Shown here in pieces: positions 17,846-30,147 of a stretch of 64,000 nt of DNA. Both the position numbers and the translations under genes were made by a program. A model generated the notes under the pieces. The model ran no database searches. It saw nothing but the letters and a program-made list of their open reading frames with translations, and was not told the origin of the DNA. The DNA lies in assembly GCF_017922435.1 (NCBI RefSeq), contig NZ_VDEZ01000002.1, positions 845,630 through 909,629 of the forward strand, given 5' to 3'. How positions within the stretch are numbered: position 1 is the first letter of the stretch; each line of letters begins with the position of its first letter. The stretch is from Thalassospira sp. ER-Se-21-Dark. Its GTDB lineage: Bacteria; Pseudomonadota; Alphaproteobacteria; Rhodospirillales; Thalassospiraceae.

Positions 17846-18844
17846 TTACTGTGCCGCCGTTACGGTCTGTTCCGCCTTGGCTTTGGCCGCATCGGCAGCT
17901 GCCAGCTTCTTCTCGCGCGCTTCACGAAGCTGCTCGAAATCGCGGTCCGCGTGATAGCTCGACCGTGTTAGCGGCGTTGCTGACACCATCAAGAAGCCCT
18001 TGCCACGTGCCATCGATGCATATTCGTTGAATTCATCAGGTGTCACAAACTTGTGGACCGGCTCGTGCTTAAGGGTCGGCTGCAGATACTGGCCAATCGT
18101 CAGGAAGTCGACATCGGCCACGCGCAGGTCATCCATCACCTGTGCCAGTTCCTTGCGTTCCTCACCCAGACCAACCATCAGGCCGGATTTGGTAAAGATC
18201 GTCGGGTCAATCTGTTTGACGCGATCAAGAATACGCAGCGACTGGTAATAGCGCGCACCCGGACGGATATTGGTATAAAGCCGCGGCACGGTTTCAAGAT
18301 TGTGGTTGAACACGTCCGGACGGGCCTTGGCAACGATTTCAACCGCACCCGGCTTGTCACGGAAGTCCGGGGTCAGGATTTCAATCGTGGTTTCCGGCGA
18401 CTTGTGACGGATCGCTTCGATCACGCGGGCAAAATGCGCTGCCCCGCCATCGGCCAGATCATCACGGTCAACAGACGTGATCACAACATGCTTAAGCTGC
18501 ATGTCGGCAACCGCCATCGCCAGGTTTTCCGGCTCGAACGGGTCAAGCGCGTTCGGCATACCGGTTTTGACGTTACAGAACGAACATGCACGCGTACAGG
18601 TATCGCCCATGATCATGAAGGATGCGTGTTTCTTCTGCCAGCATTCGCCGATATTCGGGCATGCGGCTTCTTCACACACGGTATGAAGGTTCAGACCACG
18701 CGCAAGGTCGCGGGTTTCCTGATACCCCTTGGAGGTCGGAGCCTTGACCCTGATCCAGGACGGTTTGCGCCCCGATGGGCGATCTGGCCGTTTCTGTTTT
18801 TCCGGGTGACGAACGGGTTTCTGTTCGCTGGGCGCCGTCGACAT
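17846..18844 (-). CDS. lipA: Lipoyl synthase
   Basis: A radical-SAM enzyme inserting two sulfurs into protein-bound octanoyl groups to give lipoate. The start at ATG 18844, with GGAGGT six bases upstream, gives 332 residues. The auxiliary 4Fe-4S site is [12 protein letters not shown] and the SAM cluster motif is CTRACSFC; the C-terminal RSSYHAD serine that ligates the auxiliary cluster is also present. N- and C-terminal tails are Lys/Pro- and Ala/Lys-rich. It follows the pdh genes, whose E1-beta and E2 products both need lipoylation, 125 bases after lpd in a gap with two hairpins (18870-18886 and 18931-18948). Confidence 0.97.
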   Translation of the reverse strand: MSTAPSEQKPVRHPEKQKRPDRPSGRKPSWIRVKAPTSKGYQETRDLARGLNLHTVCEEAACPNIGECWQKKHASFMIMGDTCTRACSFCNVKTGMPNALDPFEPENLAMAVADMQLKHVVITSVDRDDLADGGAAHFARVIEAIRHKSPETTIEILTPDFRDKPGAVEIVAKARPDVFNHNLETVPRLYTNIRPGARYYQSLRILDRVKQIDPTIFTKSGLMVGLGEERKELAQVMDDLRVADVDFLTIGQYLQPTLKHEPVHKFVTPDEFNEYASMARGKGFLMVSATPLTRSSYHADRDFEQLREAREKKLAAADAAKAKAEQTVTAAQ

Positions 18845-18869
18845 AGAGTTACCTCCGAAGGATTGGACG

Positions 18870-18948
18870 GGCGGCAATTTGCCGCCACGCCGCGCATTTG
18901 TCAAACCGACATTCGTAAAAGGTGATCATACCGGGCATGTCCGCCCGG
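18870..18948. other. Two hairpins in the lpd-lipA gap
   Basis: GGCGGCA/TGCCGCC (18870-18876 with 18880-18886) and CCGGGC/GCCCGG (18931-18936 with 18943-18948) are compact stems between lpd and lipA on the minus-strand message. Neither has a T-run, so they are more likely stabilising or processing structures than terminators. Confidence 0.5.
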
Positions 18949-18969
18949 CACGACACAATATCTCAAGCT

Positions 18970-20367
18970 CTAGAAGTGGATCGCACGGCCATAGGCGTCA
19001 AGGACCGACTCATGCATCATTTCCGAAAGCGTCGGATGCGGGAAGACCGTATGCATCAGATCTTCCTCGGTCGTTTCAAGACCCATCGCAACCACAAAGC
19101 CCTGGATCAGTTCGGTCACTTCCGCACCGACCATGTGCGCGCCAAGCAACTCGCCGGTCTTGGCATCAAACACGGTCTTGACCAGACCTTCGGCCTCGCC
19201 AAGGGCAACCGCCTTGCCATTGCCAATGAACGGGAACTTGCCGACCTTGACTTCATAACCGGCCTCTTTGGCCTTGGCTTCGGTCAGGCCGACACTTGCG
19301 ACCTGCGGATGGCAATAGGTGCACCCCGGAATCTTGCGCGGATCAAGCGGATGAACGCCTTTGACACCGGCAATCTTTTCAATGCAGATAACACCTTCGT
19401 GCTCGGCCTTGTGGGCGAGCATCGGCGGACCGGCAACGTCACCAATGGCATAGATGCCCGGTTCTGCAGTTGCCGAATATTCGTCGGTATCAATCACATT
19501 GCGATCAACCTTGACCTTGGTGGTTTCAAGACCAAGACCTTCTGTATTGCCGATCACACCAACGGCCGAAATTACACGATCAACGGTCAATTCCTGTTTC
19601 TTGCCGTCCTTGGTTTCCACCGTGACAACAACGTTATCGGAATTGCGCTTAAGGTTCGCGACCTTGGCTTCGGTCAGGATTTTCATCCCGTCCTTGGTCA
19701 TCATCTTCTGCGCCAGGCCAGCGACTTCCTTGTCTTCAACCGGCATGATCTGCGGCATGATTTCCACCACGGTCACATCCGCACCCATGGTGTGATAGAA
19801 GCTGGCAAACTCGATCCCGATGGCACCGGACCCCACTACAACAAGGCTTTTGGGCATCTTGTCAGGCGTCATCGCCTTTTTGTAGTCCCAGACAACCTTG
19901 CCGTCGGCCTCAAGACCCGGCAGTGAACGGGCGCGCGCACCGGTCGCGATGATATAATTCTTCGCGGTATAGGTGCCCTTGTCCTTGCCTTCGACCACGA
20001 TCTTTTTCGGGCCGTCGAACTTGGCTTCACCGTTGATCACGGTCACCTTGTTCTTTTTCAGCAAATGACCAACACCACCGGCAAGCTGCTTGGAAACACC
20101 GCGCGAACGCTGAATCACTGCATCCAGATCAAAGGACGGCTTTTCACATGAAAGACCATAATCCTTTGCGTGGTGCATGTTGCGATAAACTTCGGCCGAA
20201 CGCAGCAGCGCCTTGGTCGGGATGCAGCCCCAGTTCAGGCAAATACCGCCAACATGTTCACGTTCGACAACAGCCGTTTTCAGGCCAAGCTGGGCCGCAC
20301 GGATTGCGGTTACATAACCACCCGGGCCTGCGCCAATCACGATTACGTCGAAATTGTTATCCGCCAT
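18970..20367 (-). CDS. lpdA: Dihydrolipoyl dehydrogenase (E3)
   Basis: Re-oxidises dihydrolipoyl groups with NAD+ in the pyruvate dehydrogenase complex. At 465 residues it is full length, with the N-terminal FAD-binding VIGAGPGGYVTAIRAAQLG, the redox disulfide in GGICLNWGCIPTK, the NAD-binding VVGSGAIGIEFASF near 180, and the C-terminal HPTLSEMMHE holding the catalytic His-Glu pair. Position after pdhC points to a dedicated PDH E3, though such enzymes can be shared with other 2-oxoacid complexes. A GC-rich hairpin lies in the 95-base gap after pdhC. Confidence 0.97.
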   Translation of the reverse strand: MADNNFDVIVIGAGPGGYVTAIRAAQLGLKTAVVEREHVGGICLNWGCIPTKALLRSAEVYRNMHHAKDYGLSCEKPSFDLDAVIQRSRGVSKQLAGGVGHLLKKNKVTVINGEAKFDGPKKIVVEGKDKGTYTAKNYIIATGARARSLPGLEADGKVVWDYKKAMTPDKMPKSLVVVGSGAIGIEFASFYHTMGADVTVVEIMPQIMPVEDKEVAGLAQKMMTKDGMKILTEAKVANLKRNSDNVVVTVETKDGKKQELTVDRVISAVGVIGNTEGLGLETTKVKVDRNVIDTDEYSATAEPGIYAIGDVAGPPMLAHKAEHEGVICIEKIAGVKGVHPLDPRKIPGCTYCHPQVASVGLTEAKAKEAGYEVKVGKFPFIGNGKAVALGEAEGLVKTVFDAKTGELLGAHMVGAEVTELIQGFVVAMGLETTEEDLMHTVFPHPTLSEMMHESVLDAYGRAIHF

Positions 20368-20425
20368 CGTAGGATCTCCTTCGCCTGCCCAATAATGGTT
20401 ACAGGTCTTTTAAATTCAAATGCTT

Positions 20426-20449
20426 GCGGGGACTTGTTAAAGCCCCCGC
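20426..20449. other. Intercistronic hairpin between pdhC and lpd
   Basis: GCGGGG (20426-20431) pairs with CCCCGC (20444-20449) in the gap between pdhC and lpd. There is no T-run on the exit side, so partial termination or protection of the pdhABC message is more likely than a true terminator. Confidence 0.5.
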
Positions 20450-20462
20450 GCAACTTTGGACC

Positions 20463-21800
20463 CTAGAGCAACATGCTCAGCGGATCTTCAATAAGCTTTT
20501 TGAATTCGGCCATGAATTCCGCACCGACTGCGCCATCGACCGCGCGATGGTCAACAGAAAGGGTGCAGGTCATGACAGTGGCGATTGCCAGTGCACCGTC
20601 CTTGACGACCGGGCGCTGTTCACCCGCACCAACTGCAAGGATGCAGCCCTGCGGCGGATTGATAATCGCCGAGAAGTCCTTGATGCCGAACATGCCAAGG
20701 TTGGAGACCGAGAAAGTCCCGCCCTGATAATCTTCCGGCTTCAGTTTGCCGTCACGTGCCTTGCCAGCCAGTGCCTTCATCTCGCCTGAGATTTCAGCAA
20801 GGCCTTTCGAACCGGCATCACGAACAACCGGCGTGATCAGGCCACCTTCGATGGCAACCGCCACCGAGATATCCTGTTTCTTGCACTGCAGGGTCGCCTT
20901 GTCGGTCCAGATGGAGTTCGCAGCCGGAACCTTTTTCAGCGCCAGCGAAACCGCACGGATGACGAAATCATTGACCGAAATCTTGACACCCTCGCCCGCC
21001 TTTTCATTCAGCTGCTTGCGGGTGGCCAACAGATTGTCGAGTTCGCAATCCACCGTCAGGTAGAAGTGCGGAACCTGCTGCTTGGATTCGGTCAGGCGAC
21101 GCGCGATGGTTTTGCGCATGCCGCTGTTCGGAATTTCTTCGTATTCCGGCAGACCGGTAAGATCCGGGTTCCAGCCAGATGCGGCCGGTGCACTTGCTGC
21201 TGCCGGTGCATCTGCAGATTTCTTGTCTTCGGATGCGGCGGATTTTTCGGCCGGTTTCGACGACAGAGCCGCTTCGATGTCGCGTTTCACGATACGACCA
21301 CGCGGGCCCGAACCGGAAACATCGGAAAGCTCGACACCTTCGTTGGCGGCAATTCGCCGCGCAAGCGGGCTTGCCTTGATGCGCTTGCCACCGGAAACCG
21401 GGGCGGCCGGTGCCGGCTTATCGTCACCAGAAGCCGATTTTTCGGCTGCTGCTGGTGCTTTTTCCTCTTTGGCGTCGTCCTTGGCCGGCGCACTTTCACC
21501 GCCACCAGACGTGCTGGCCGCAGACGTGTCCGCGCCCTCAAGCGCGCTTTCGTCTTCGTCTTCCTCAAGCAGCAACGCGATAACTTCGTTTACCGCAACG
21601 TTTTCGCTGCCTTCAGAAACAAGGATTTTACCGATCTTGCCTTCGTCGACGGCTTCGACTTCCATCGTGGCTTTGTCGGTTTCGATTTCGGCGATGACGT
21701 CACCCGATTCAACGGTGTCGCCTTCCTTGACGTGCCATTTCGCCAAGGTGCCTTCGGTCATGGTCGGCGACAAGGCCGGCATCAATACTTTTACAGGCAT
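20463..21800 (-). CDS. pdhC: Pyruvate dehydrogenase E2, dihydrolipoamide acetyltransferase
   Basis: Core of the pyruvate dehydrogenase complex; moves the acetyl group from lipoamide to CoA. The 445-residue protein has one lipoyl domain (residues 1-78, lipoyl lysine K43 in [13 protein letters not shown]), a long Ala/Pro/Lys/Ser linker (about 85-135), a peripheral-subunit-binding domain around 140-175 ([17 protein letters not shown]), a second linker, and the catalytic domain from about 215 ending with the [13 protein letters not shown] active-site motif. It follows pdhB by 64 bases in the pdhA-pdhB-pdhC-lpd order typical of alphaproteobacteria. Confidence 0.97.
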   Translation of the reverse strand: MPVKVLMPALSPTMTEGTLAKWHVKEGDTVESGDVIAEIETDKATMEVEAVDEGKIGKILVSEGSENVAVNEVIALLLEEDEDESALEGADTSAASTSGGGESAPAKDDAKEEKAPAAAEKSASGDDKPAPAAPVSGGKRIKASPLARRIAANEGVELSDVSGSGPRGRIVKRDIEAALSSKPAEKSAASEDKKSADAPAAASAPAASGWNPDLTGLPEYEEIPNSGMRKTIARRLTESKQQVPHFYLTVDCELDNLLATRKQLNEKAGEGVKISVNDFVIRAVSLALKKVPAANSIWTDKATLQCKKQDISVAVAIEGGLITPVVRDAGSKGLAEISGEMKALAGKARDGKLKPEDYQGGTFSVSNLGMFGIKDFSAIINPPQGCILAVGAGEQRPVVKDGALAIATVMTCTLSVDHRAVDGAVGAEFMAEFKKLIEDPLSMLL

Positions 21801-21864
21801 GAACGCATTCTCCCGGTAACGGGGCGGCGCGGAGTAACCCGCGACCAGCCCCTGTCCGTCTTAC

Positions 21865-23313
21865 TTAGCGATAGCAAACGGCCTTGGCCGCGGCGACGAT
21901 GTGGCTGTCCTGCGGAAGCGCAAGCGCCTCCAGGTTGGCAGCATACGGCATCGGAACGTCTTCGCCGGTTACACGGGCAACCGGTGCATCGAGGTAATCA
22001 AATGCATGTTCCATCGCAACAGACGCGATTTCCGCACCAATACCCGAGAAGTGCCAGCCTTCCTCAACAGTCACCAGACGGTTGGTCTTCATGACCGAAC
22101 GCACGATGGTGTTCACATCCAGCGGACGGATGGTGCGCAGGTTGATGACCTCTGCCGAGATGCCCTGCTCTGCCAGTTGCTCGGCCGCCTTAAGCGCCTT
22201 GCCCACCATGATCGAGAAAGCAACGATGGTGACATCGGTCCCTTCGCGTTCGATCTTGGCCTGACCAATCGGCAGGACGAAATCTTCGTCGTCAGGCACT
22301 TCGAAGCTCTGACCGTACATGATTTCGTTTTCAAGGAAGACAATCGGGTTCGGGTCGCGAATAGCCGCCTTCAGAAGGCCTTTGGCGTCTGCGGCCGACC
22401 ACGGTGCAACAACCTTAAGACCCGGGCAATGGGCATACCAGGATGCATAGCACTGCGAGTGCTGGGCACCGACGCGCGATGCCGCACCGTTCGGGCCACG
22501 GAACACGATCGGGCAGCCAAGCTGGCCACCGGACATGTACAGCGTCTTCGCAGCAGAGTTGATGATCTGGTCAATCGCCTGCATTGCGAAGTTAAAGGTC
22601 ATGAATTCCAGAACCGGCTTAAGGCCCATAAAGGCCGAACCGGTTGCAAGGCCGGTGAAACCGTGCTCGGTGATCGGGGTATCGATCACGCGCTTGTCAC
22701 CGAATTCATCCAAAAGACCCTGGGTAACCTTGTAGGCCCCCTGATACTGCGCAACTTCTTCACCCATGACGAAGACGTTTTCGTCAGAACGCATTTCTTC
22801 GGCCATTGCATCGCGCAGGGCTTCACGAACGGTCTGGGTTTTAAAGCTGGTATAGGTCTTTTCGTCCTGGGTCGCGTTCATCACGCTCATTGCGCGCGGC
22901 TCAGCGTCAGAACGTTCAATCGCACCGCTGGCAGAAACCGGTGCGGCATTCGAAGATGCCGGGGCTTTGTCAGATGATTCTTCCTTGGAAGACTCTTCTT
23001 CTTTTGCCGGTGCGGCGTCTTTTTTGGGTTCAGAGGACGCAGAAACGTTATCAAGTGCTGACGCGTCTTCGTCTTCTTCAAGGATATAGGCAATCACCTG
23101 GTTGACCGCGACATTCTCGGTACCGGCTTCGATAACGAGCTTACCAATGGTGCCCTCGTCTACGGCCTCGACTTCCATCGTGGCTTTGTCGGTTTCGATT
23201 TCTGCGATCACGTCACCGGATGCGACAGTGTCGCCTTCCTTGACGTTCCATTTGGCAAGTGTGCCTTCGGTCATGGTCGGCGACAGGGCCGGCATCAAAA
23301 CTTCAATCGGCAT
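21865..23313 (-). CDS. pdhB: Pyruvate dehydrogenase E1 beta subunit with N-terminal lipoyl domain
   Basis: Half of the thiamine-diphosphate-dependent E1 that decarboxylates pyruvate. At 482 residues it is about 150 longer than a plain E1-beta, because a lipoyl domain (residues 1-80, K43) and a Glu/Ser/Ala-rich linker (80-135) precede the transketolase-like body starting near 140 ([12 protein letters not shown]). The fusion is characteristic of alphaproteobacterial [21 protein letters not shown] and the C-terminal domain ([16 protein letters not shown]) are normal. The lipoyl domain is nearly identical to that of PdhC for the first ~54 residues. pdhA ends 53 bases upstream. Confidence 0.97.
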   Translation of the reverse strand: MPIEVLMPALSPTMTEGTLAKWNVKEGDTVASGDVIAEIETDKATMEVEAVDEGTIGKLVIEAGTENVAVNQVIAYILEEDEDASALDNVSASSEPKKDAAPAKEEESSKEESSDKAPASSNAAPVSASGAIERSDAEPRAMSVMNATQDEKTYTSFKTQTVREALRDAMAEEMRSDENVFVMGEEVAQYQGAYKVTQGLLDEFGDKRVIDTPITEHGFTGLATGSAFMGLKPVLEFMTFNFAMQAIDQIINSAAKTLYMSGGQLGCPIVFRGPNGAASRVGAQHSQCYASWYAHCPGLKVVAPWSAADAKGLLKAAIRDPNPIVFLENEIMYGQSFEVPDDEDFVLPIGQAKIEREGTDVTIVAFSIMVGKALKAAEQLAEQGISAEVINLRTIRPLDVNTIVRSVMKTNRLVTVEEGWHFSGIGAEIASVAMEHAFDYLDAPVARVTGEDVPMPYAANLEALALPQDSHIVAAAKAVCYR

Positions 23314-23366
23314 TGTTCCCTCTCTCCCGGGAAATATCGTTCAAAAGCGGTTCGCAGAGCTTGCGA

Positions 23367-24380
23367 TCACGCGTCGATCAGAATGTCGGTAAACAGTTCG
23401 GAAACATCCGGTTCCGGGCTGTTCTGCGCGAACTCGGCCGCTTTTGCGACTTCGGCTTTAACTTCCTTGTCGATGTCTTTCAGACCGGATTCATCAATGA
23501 TGTCGCCGTCGATCAGGAGTTTTTTGACCATATCAATCGGATCGTGCTCTTTACGCATTTTGTCGAGCTCGTCCTTGGTACGGTATTTCGCCGGGTCGGA
23601 CATCGAATGCCCGCGATAGCGATAGGTTTTCAGCTCAAGGATATAAGGCCCCTTGCCTGAACGGCAATGTTCCACGGCGCGTTCACCAGCAGCCTTGACC
23701 GCCAGAACGTCCATGCCATCAACCTGCTCACCGGGAATGCCATAGGCCTTACCGCGTTCATACAGATCAGGGCTCGACGAGTGACGCTGGGTCGAAGTGC
23801 CCATCGCATACTGGTTGTTCTCGATGCAATAAATCACCGGAAGCTGCCAAAGGGCTGCCATGTTGAAGGCTTCATAGACCTGGCCCTGGTTGACGGCACC
23901 GTCACCAAGATAGGTCATGCAAACCTTGTTTTCGCCACGGTATTTGTAGCTAAAGGCAATACCGGTTCCGAGCGGAACCTGCGCACCTACGATACCATGA
24001 CCACCATAGAAATTCTTTTCCTTGGAGAACATGTGCATCGAGCCGCCTTTACCGCGGGAATACCCGCCTTCGCGGCCCGTCAGTTCGGCCATCACACCGG
24101 CGGCATCCATGCCAGTTGCAAGCATATGCCCGTGATCGCGATAACTGGTGATAACACCATCTTCGTTCGATGCGGCGGCCTGCATGCCGACAACAACAGC
24201 TTCCTGCCCGATATAAAGGTGGCAGAAACCGCCAATGAGACCCATGCCATACAGCTGACCGGCTTTTTCTTCAAAGCGACGGATCAGAAGCATTTCACGG
24301 TAATATTTGAGGAGATCGTCACTGCTCGCCTGATTGTCGGCGCGCGTCGTGCCGCGTTTGCGTTTTGGTGTGGTCGCCAT
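23367..24380 (-). CDS. pdhA: Pyruvate dehydrogenase E1 alpha subunit
   Basis: Binds thiamine diphosphate and, with PdhB, decarboxylates pyruvate and acetylates lipoyl groups. The 337-residue protein carries the E1-alpha features RRFEEKAGQLYGMG, the active-site histidine region YRDHGHMLATG, and the ThDP motif GDGAVNQGQVYEAFN...ENN near residues 180-210, then the RYRGHSMSDPAKYR loop that is phosphorylated in the eukaryotic enzyme. GGGAGG precedes the ATG. It opens the pdh-lpd-lipA-ratA block. The long non-coding stretch upstream (24381-24953) must hold its promoter. Confidence 0.97.
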   Translation of the reverse strand: MATTPKRKRGTTRADNQASSDDLLKYYREMLLIRRFEEKAGQLYGMGLIGGFCHLYIGQEAVVVGMQAAASNEDGVITSYRDHGHMLATGMDAAGVMAELTGREGGYSRGKGGSMHMFSKEKNFYGGHGIVGAQVPLGTGIAFSYKYRGENKVCMTYLGDGAVNQGQVYEAFNMAALWQLPVIYCIENNQYAMGTSTQRHSSSPDLYERGKAYGIPGEQVDGMDVLAVKAAGERAVEHCRSGKGPYILELKTYRYRGHSMSDPAKYRTKDELDKMRKEHDPIDMVKKLLIDGDIIDESGLKDIDKEVKAEVAKAAEFAQNSPEPDVSELFTDILIDA

Positions 24381-24953
24381 GTTTCCTCCCGGTGGATGGC
24401 TATCGCTTAAGCATCATGTATGAGTGCTTAATTCGGTACTGGACCACCGAAATGACTACCGAAAACAGACCACAAGGGCAAGCAATCTAACCTCGATTAA
24501 ACTGTTGTTTTGCAACGCACAATCACAAATAAACCTGATTTCAGTTAATCTTTGAGTTTACGCGTTTTTACAGAGTTGCAGGATTTTCAGCACCTTGGAC
24601 GCCTGCTTTAAAACTCGTTCATTCCCCTGCGTCACAAATGCTATGCTTTCGCGGGGATAATACCGCATAGCAGCGCAAAACGGAAAACAACCGAAAGAAT
24701 GCATTGTATATCAATGACCTCTACTTGGTTTGGCAGAATAGCGCCCTAAACCAGAAGTCAGTTTAAACAACGACTTACCTGTTTGCGATTATTGCTGAAC
24801 ACAATTCACAACCCAAAATTTCTGTCAAACTGTGATCTGGTCAACAGTACAGAGCCATTTTACGCAGAGAAATACGATTGTGCCGCCAGCGGATTCTTTC
24901 GCACCAAATCCCTCGCCCACGTAAAGGCAGGCGTCGGGCATCAGGCATCAGGC
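24381..24953. other. 573-base non-coding region between the FtsB-like gene and pdhA
   Basis: I see no convincing gene here. It is AT-richer than its surroundings. On the pdhA side are an inverted repeat TTAAGCA/TGCTTAA (24407-24413 and 24425-24431) and two direct repeats of ACCGAAA 12 bases apart (24446 and 24458), which could be regulatory sites of the pdh operon. Further upstream are two stems: TGCTATGC/GCATAGCA (24639-24646 with 24665-24672), which on the minus strand is followed by TTTG and may end the FtsB-like message, and TGGTTT/AAACCA (24726-24731 with 24748-24753). No clear sigma-70 promoter for pdhA could be picked by eye. Confidence 0.6.
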
Positions 24954-25313
24954 TCAGTTGGCGTCGGTTGCGGCTGCCGCCGTGATGACATCGCTATAGC
25001 CATCATGGTGGAAGATGATCACATCGTCGGGATGGGCGGCATTCAGCATCGCACGCGCCCGCTCATCAAGCAGATCCGGATCAAGGTGGCTGGCACGCAG
25101 CGAAAGCACATGCTGTTCAAGCAACTTGCGGCGCTCGGTCGTTTCTTCAAGAACCTGGGTGATCTGGCTGACGCGGTCTTGCATCGACCAGTAATTCAAA
25201 AGCCCGCGTTCGCCTTCAACACTGTGAAAGATGAAATACGCCATCACGGTAAATGCGATTACCGGTGCGACAGCCTGTTTCAGGCGAAGAATGACCGGTG
25301 AACTGGACGACAT
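24954..25313 (-). CDS. ftsB: Septum formation initiator family protein (FtsB/DivIC-like)
   Basis: A small bitopic divisome protein that, with FtsL and FtsQ, controls septal peptidoglycan synthesis. The 119-residue product has a short cytoplasmic N-terminus, a transmembrane segment at about residues 13-32, then a heptad-like coiled coil (about 38-75, rich in Glu/Arg/Leu), and the family's ending around LDPDLLDERARAMLNAAHPDDVII. Its position downstream of eno is the conserved proteobacterial location (eno-ftsB), which supports the assignment although the sequence family is weakly conserved. Confidence 0.85.
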   Translation of the reverse strand: MSSSSPVILRLKQAVAPVIAFTVMAYFIFHSVEGERGLLNYWSMQDRVSQITQVLEETTERRKLLEQHVLSLRASHLDPDLLDERARAMLNAAHPDDVIIFHHDGYSDVITAAAATDAN

Positions 25314-25629
25314 TTACCTTATGCCCCTTGCACATCTGTGCGACGTGATGACCAAATATCTCGTTCCGGTCTCATAACGTAAAAACCACATACGTTATTT
25401 CGCTTGTCTGACAATGATTTACCATCGGACAAGCTGGGAAAACCGGCAAGATTACCCGCAACCATGCGCATATTCGGGTAAAAATAGAGTTAAGCAATCT
25501 GCGCAAAGCTGCGCGATTACGCTCAATTCACTAATCCTGATATTCGACTTTATCACTTGGCGCCCATACAAAACAGGCCGCCTCCAGATCGGGAAGCGGC
25601 CTGTTACGCAGTCAAAATATCAGCAGCCG
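25314..25629. other. Structure-rich non-coding region between eno and the FtsB-like gene
   Basis: No gene is visible. Besides the eno terminator it holds four inverted repeats in about 140 bases: ATAACGT/ACGTTAT (25374-25380, 25392-25398), GCTTGTC/GACAAGC (25402-25408, 25428-25434), TTACCCG/CGGGTAA (25452-25458, 25475-25481, with an inner ATGCGCAT), and GCGCA/TGCGC (25501-25505, 25510-25514). On the minus strand these follow the eno terminator and precede the FtsB-like gene, so they could form a structured 5' leader or an independent small RNA. An AAGGT stretch precedes the ATG. Confidence 0.65.
25565..25605 (-). terminator. Intrinsic terminator of eno
   Basis: A perfect 10-bp GC-rich stem (AACAGGCCGC at 25572-25581 with GCGGCCTGTT at 25596-25605) is followed on the minus strand by TTTTG, 24 bases after the eno stop. 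Confidence 0.8.
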
Positions 25630-26943
<1,314 letters not shown>

Positions 26944-26963
26944 TCAGGCATGCAGGTTACAGC

Positions 26964-27000
26964 AAAAAAGAATGCCGCCAATCACGTGCTGGCGGCATTT
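26964..27000 (-). terminator. Intrinsic terminator of kdsA
   Basis: AATGCCGCC (26971-26979) pairs with GGCGGCATT (26991-26999) over an 11-base loop; a run of six T follows on the minus strand. It lies just past the kdsA stop and before eno. Confidence 0.9.
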
Positions 27001-27005
27001 GTTAT

Positions 27006-27863
27006 TTACGCGTCAAACATATCCAGACGAACCGGATTGGCTTTTGCCACCTTGTCCAGTTCCATCAGAACCGAAAGAACTTCGGGAAGCTTGTTCAACG
27101 GGATTTGGTTCGGGCCATCGGAAATGGCCGTCGCCGGGTTATCGTGGGTTTCGATAAACAGTGCCGCGATACCAACCGCAACGGCCGCACGGGCAAGAAC
27201 TGGCGCGAATTCGCGCTGGCCACCTGACGAGGTGCCCTGTCCGCCCGGCTGCTGAACCGAATGGGTGGCATCGAAGACAACCGGATAGCCCTGACGGGCC
27301 ATGGTGGGAAGTCCACGGAAGTCCGTGACAAGCGTGTTATAGCCAAAGCTGGTCCCACGGTCACAGAGCATGATGTTTTCATTGCCGGTCGCAGCCAGGT
27401 TATTGGCCACATTGACCATGTCCCAAGGGGCCAGGAACTGACCCTTTTTGACATTGACCGCACGGCCCGTTTTGCCGGCCGCCTGCAACAGATCGGCCTG
27501 ACGGCACAGGAATGCCGGGATCTGCAGGATATCGGCAACCTCGGCCACCGCCGCACACTGATCGGGCAAATGCACGTCGGTCACAATCGGAAGCCCGGTG
27601 ACGTCCTTGACCTCAGCCAGGATATCGAGACCTTCCTTAAGGCCAACACCGCGTTTGGACGTGGTGCTGGTCCGGTTGGCCTTGTCAAACGAGCTTTTAT
27701 AAACAAGCCCGATGCCAAGCCCTTCGGACAGTTCCTTAAGGGCTGTGGCCATTTCAAGGGCGTGCTGACGGCTTTCGATCGCACACGGGCCTGCCAGAAC
27801 GGCAAACGGCTTGTCGTTGGCGATTTCGATATTGCCGACTTTGACGGTTTTAATTTCGGTCAT
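27006..27863 (-). CDS. kdsA: 3-deoxy-8-phosphooctulonate (KDO-8-P) synthase
   Basis: Condenses phosphoenolpyruvate with arabinose 5-phosphate to make KDO-8-phosphate for the LPS inner core. From ATG 27863 the protein has 285 residues. [32 protein letters not shown] (phosphate and PEP contacts), [15 protein letters not shown], and the C-terminal [17 protein letters not shown] are the family's conserved blocks. A TTG 45 bases upstream is in frame but does not match the usual start. The pyrG-kdsA-eno order and the supply of PEP by enolase fit together; it also complements the lipid A genes near 46-50 kb. Confidence 0.96.
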   Translation of the reverse strand: MTEIKTVKVGNIEIANDKPFAVLAGPCAIESRQHALEMATALKELSEGLGIGLVYKSSFDKANRTSTTSKRGVGLKEGLDILAEVKDVTGLPIVTDVHLPDQCAAVAEVADILQIPAFLCRQADLLQAAGKTGRAVNVKKGQFLAPWDMVNVANNLAATGNENIMLCDRGTSFGYNTLVTDFRGLPTMARQGYPVVFDATHSVQQPGGQGTSSGGQREFAPVLARAAVAVGIAALFIETHDNPATAISDGPNQIPLNKLPEVLSVLMELDKVAKANPVRLDMFDA

Positions 27864-27921
27864 TGCACTGACTTTCTGTCGATCACTTGTGGCTATTTGT
27901 TCTGGCAATCAGATACCAGGC

Positions 27922-29565
<1,644 letters not shown>

Positions 29566-29623
29566 TCAAAGCACAAAGCCTCGGTTCCGTGCAGTGCACC
29601 ACGAACCGGGGAATTCAACAATC

Positions 29624-29652
29624 AAAAATTGAGGCGGCAAGTTTGCCGCCTC
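29624..29652 (-). terminator. Intrinsic terminator of secG
   Basis: GAGGCGGCAA (29631-29640) pairs with TTGCCGCCTC (29643-29652) around a 2-base centre; the minus-strand exit runs into AATTTTTG. It lies 19 bases after the secG stop. Confidence 0.8.
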
Positions 29653-29671
29653 GGGTCGTCGGTTAATTTGT

Positions 29672-30013
29672 TTAGCGGGTCGGGGCCGCGGGACCGGTGT
29701 CCTCGGCAGGCTCGGTGACCGCAGGGGCCGGTTCCGGCGCTTGATCAAGGATCGAAGCCGGCTGGGTGTGGGTATTCGACTGAAGGGCAAGAATGATGCT
29801 GGTGATCATGAATGCGCCTGCCAGAATAGCAGTAGTGCGGGTCAGCAGGTTCGCAGCGCCGCGTGAGCTCATCACGCCGAAACCACCGCCGCCGCCTCCG
29901 CCGCCGCTGTTACCGCCGATACCAAGCCCACCGCCCTCGCTGCGCTGCACGAGAATCACAGCGATCAGGCCGAGCGCAAGAAGAAGGTGGATTACCAGAA
30001 TGACTGTTTGCAT
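29672..30013 (-). CDS. secG: Protein translocase subunit SecG
   Basis: Small inner-membrane subunit of the SecYEG translocon. The 113-residue protein starts MQTVILVIHLLLALGLIAVIL (first transmembrane helix), has the LVQRSEGGGLGIGG cytoplasmic loop with eight consecutive Gly at about 37-44, and a second helix at about 60-80. The Pro/Ala/Glu-rich C-terminal 25 residues are probably disordered. The tpiA-secG-pyrG order is common in proteobacteria. Confidence 0.94.
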   Translation of the reverse strand: MQTVILVIHLLLALGLIAVILVQRSEGGGLGIGGNSGGGGGGGGFGVMSSRGAANLLTRTTAILAGAFMITSIILALQSNTHTQPASILDQAPEPAPAVTEPAEDTGPAAPTR

Positions 30014-30147
30014 GGTGTCGAAACTCTTGTCCTAATCAACCGATCCAAACGCAATTCGGCCCGGATCGGGCATAAATTTGATGCGTATTTAACGCGTTTT
30101 ATGGCTGTTGGCTAGACCATATTAAACAAAATCTGCACCGCAGTCGG

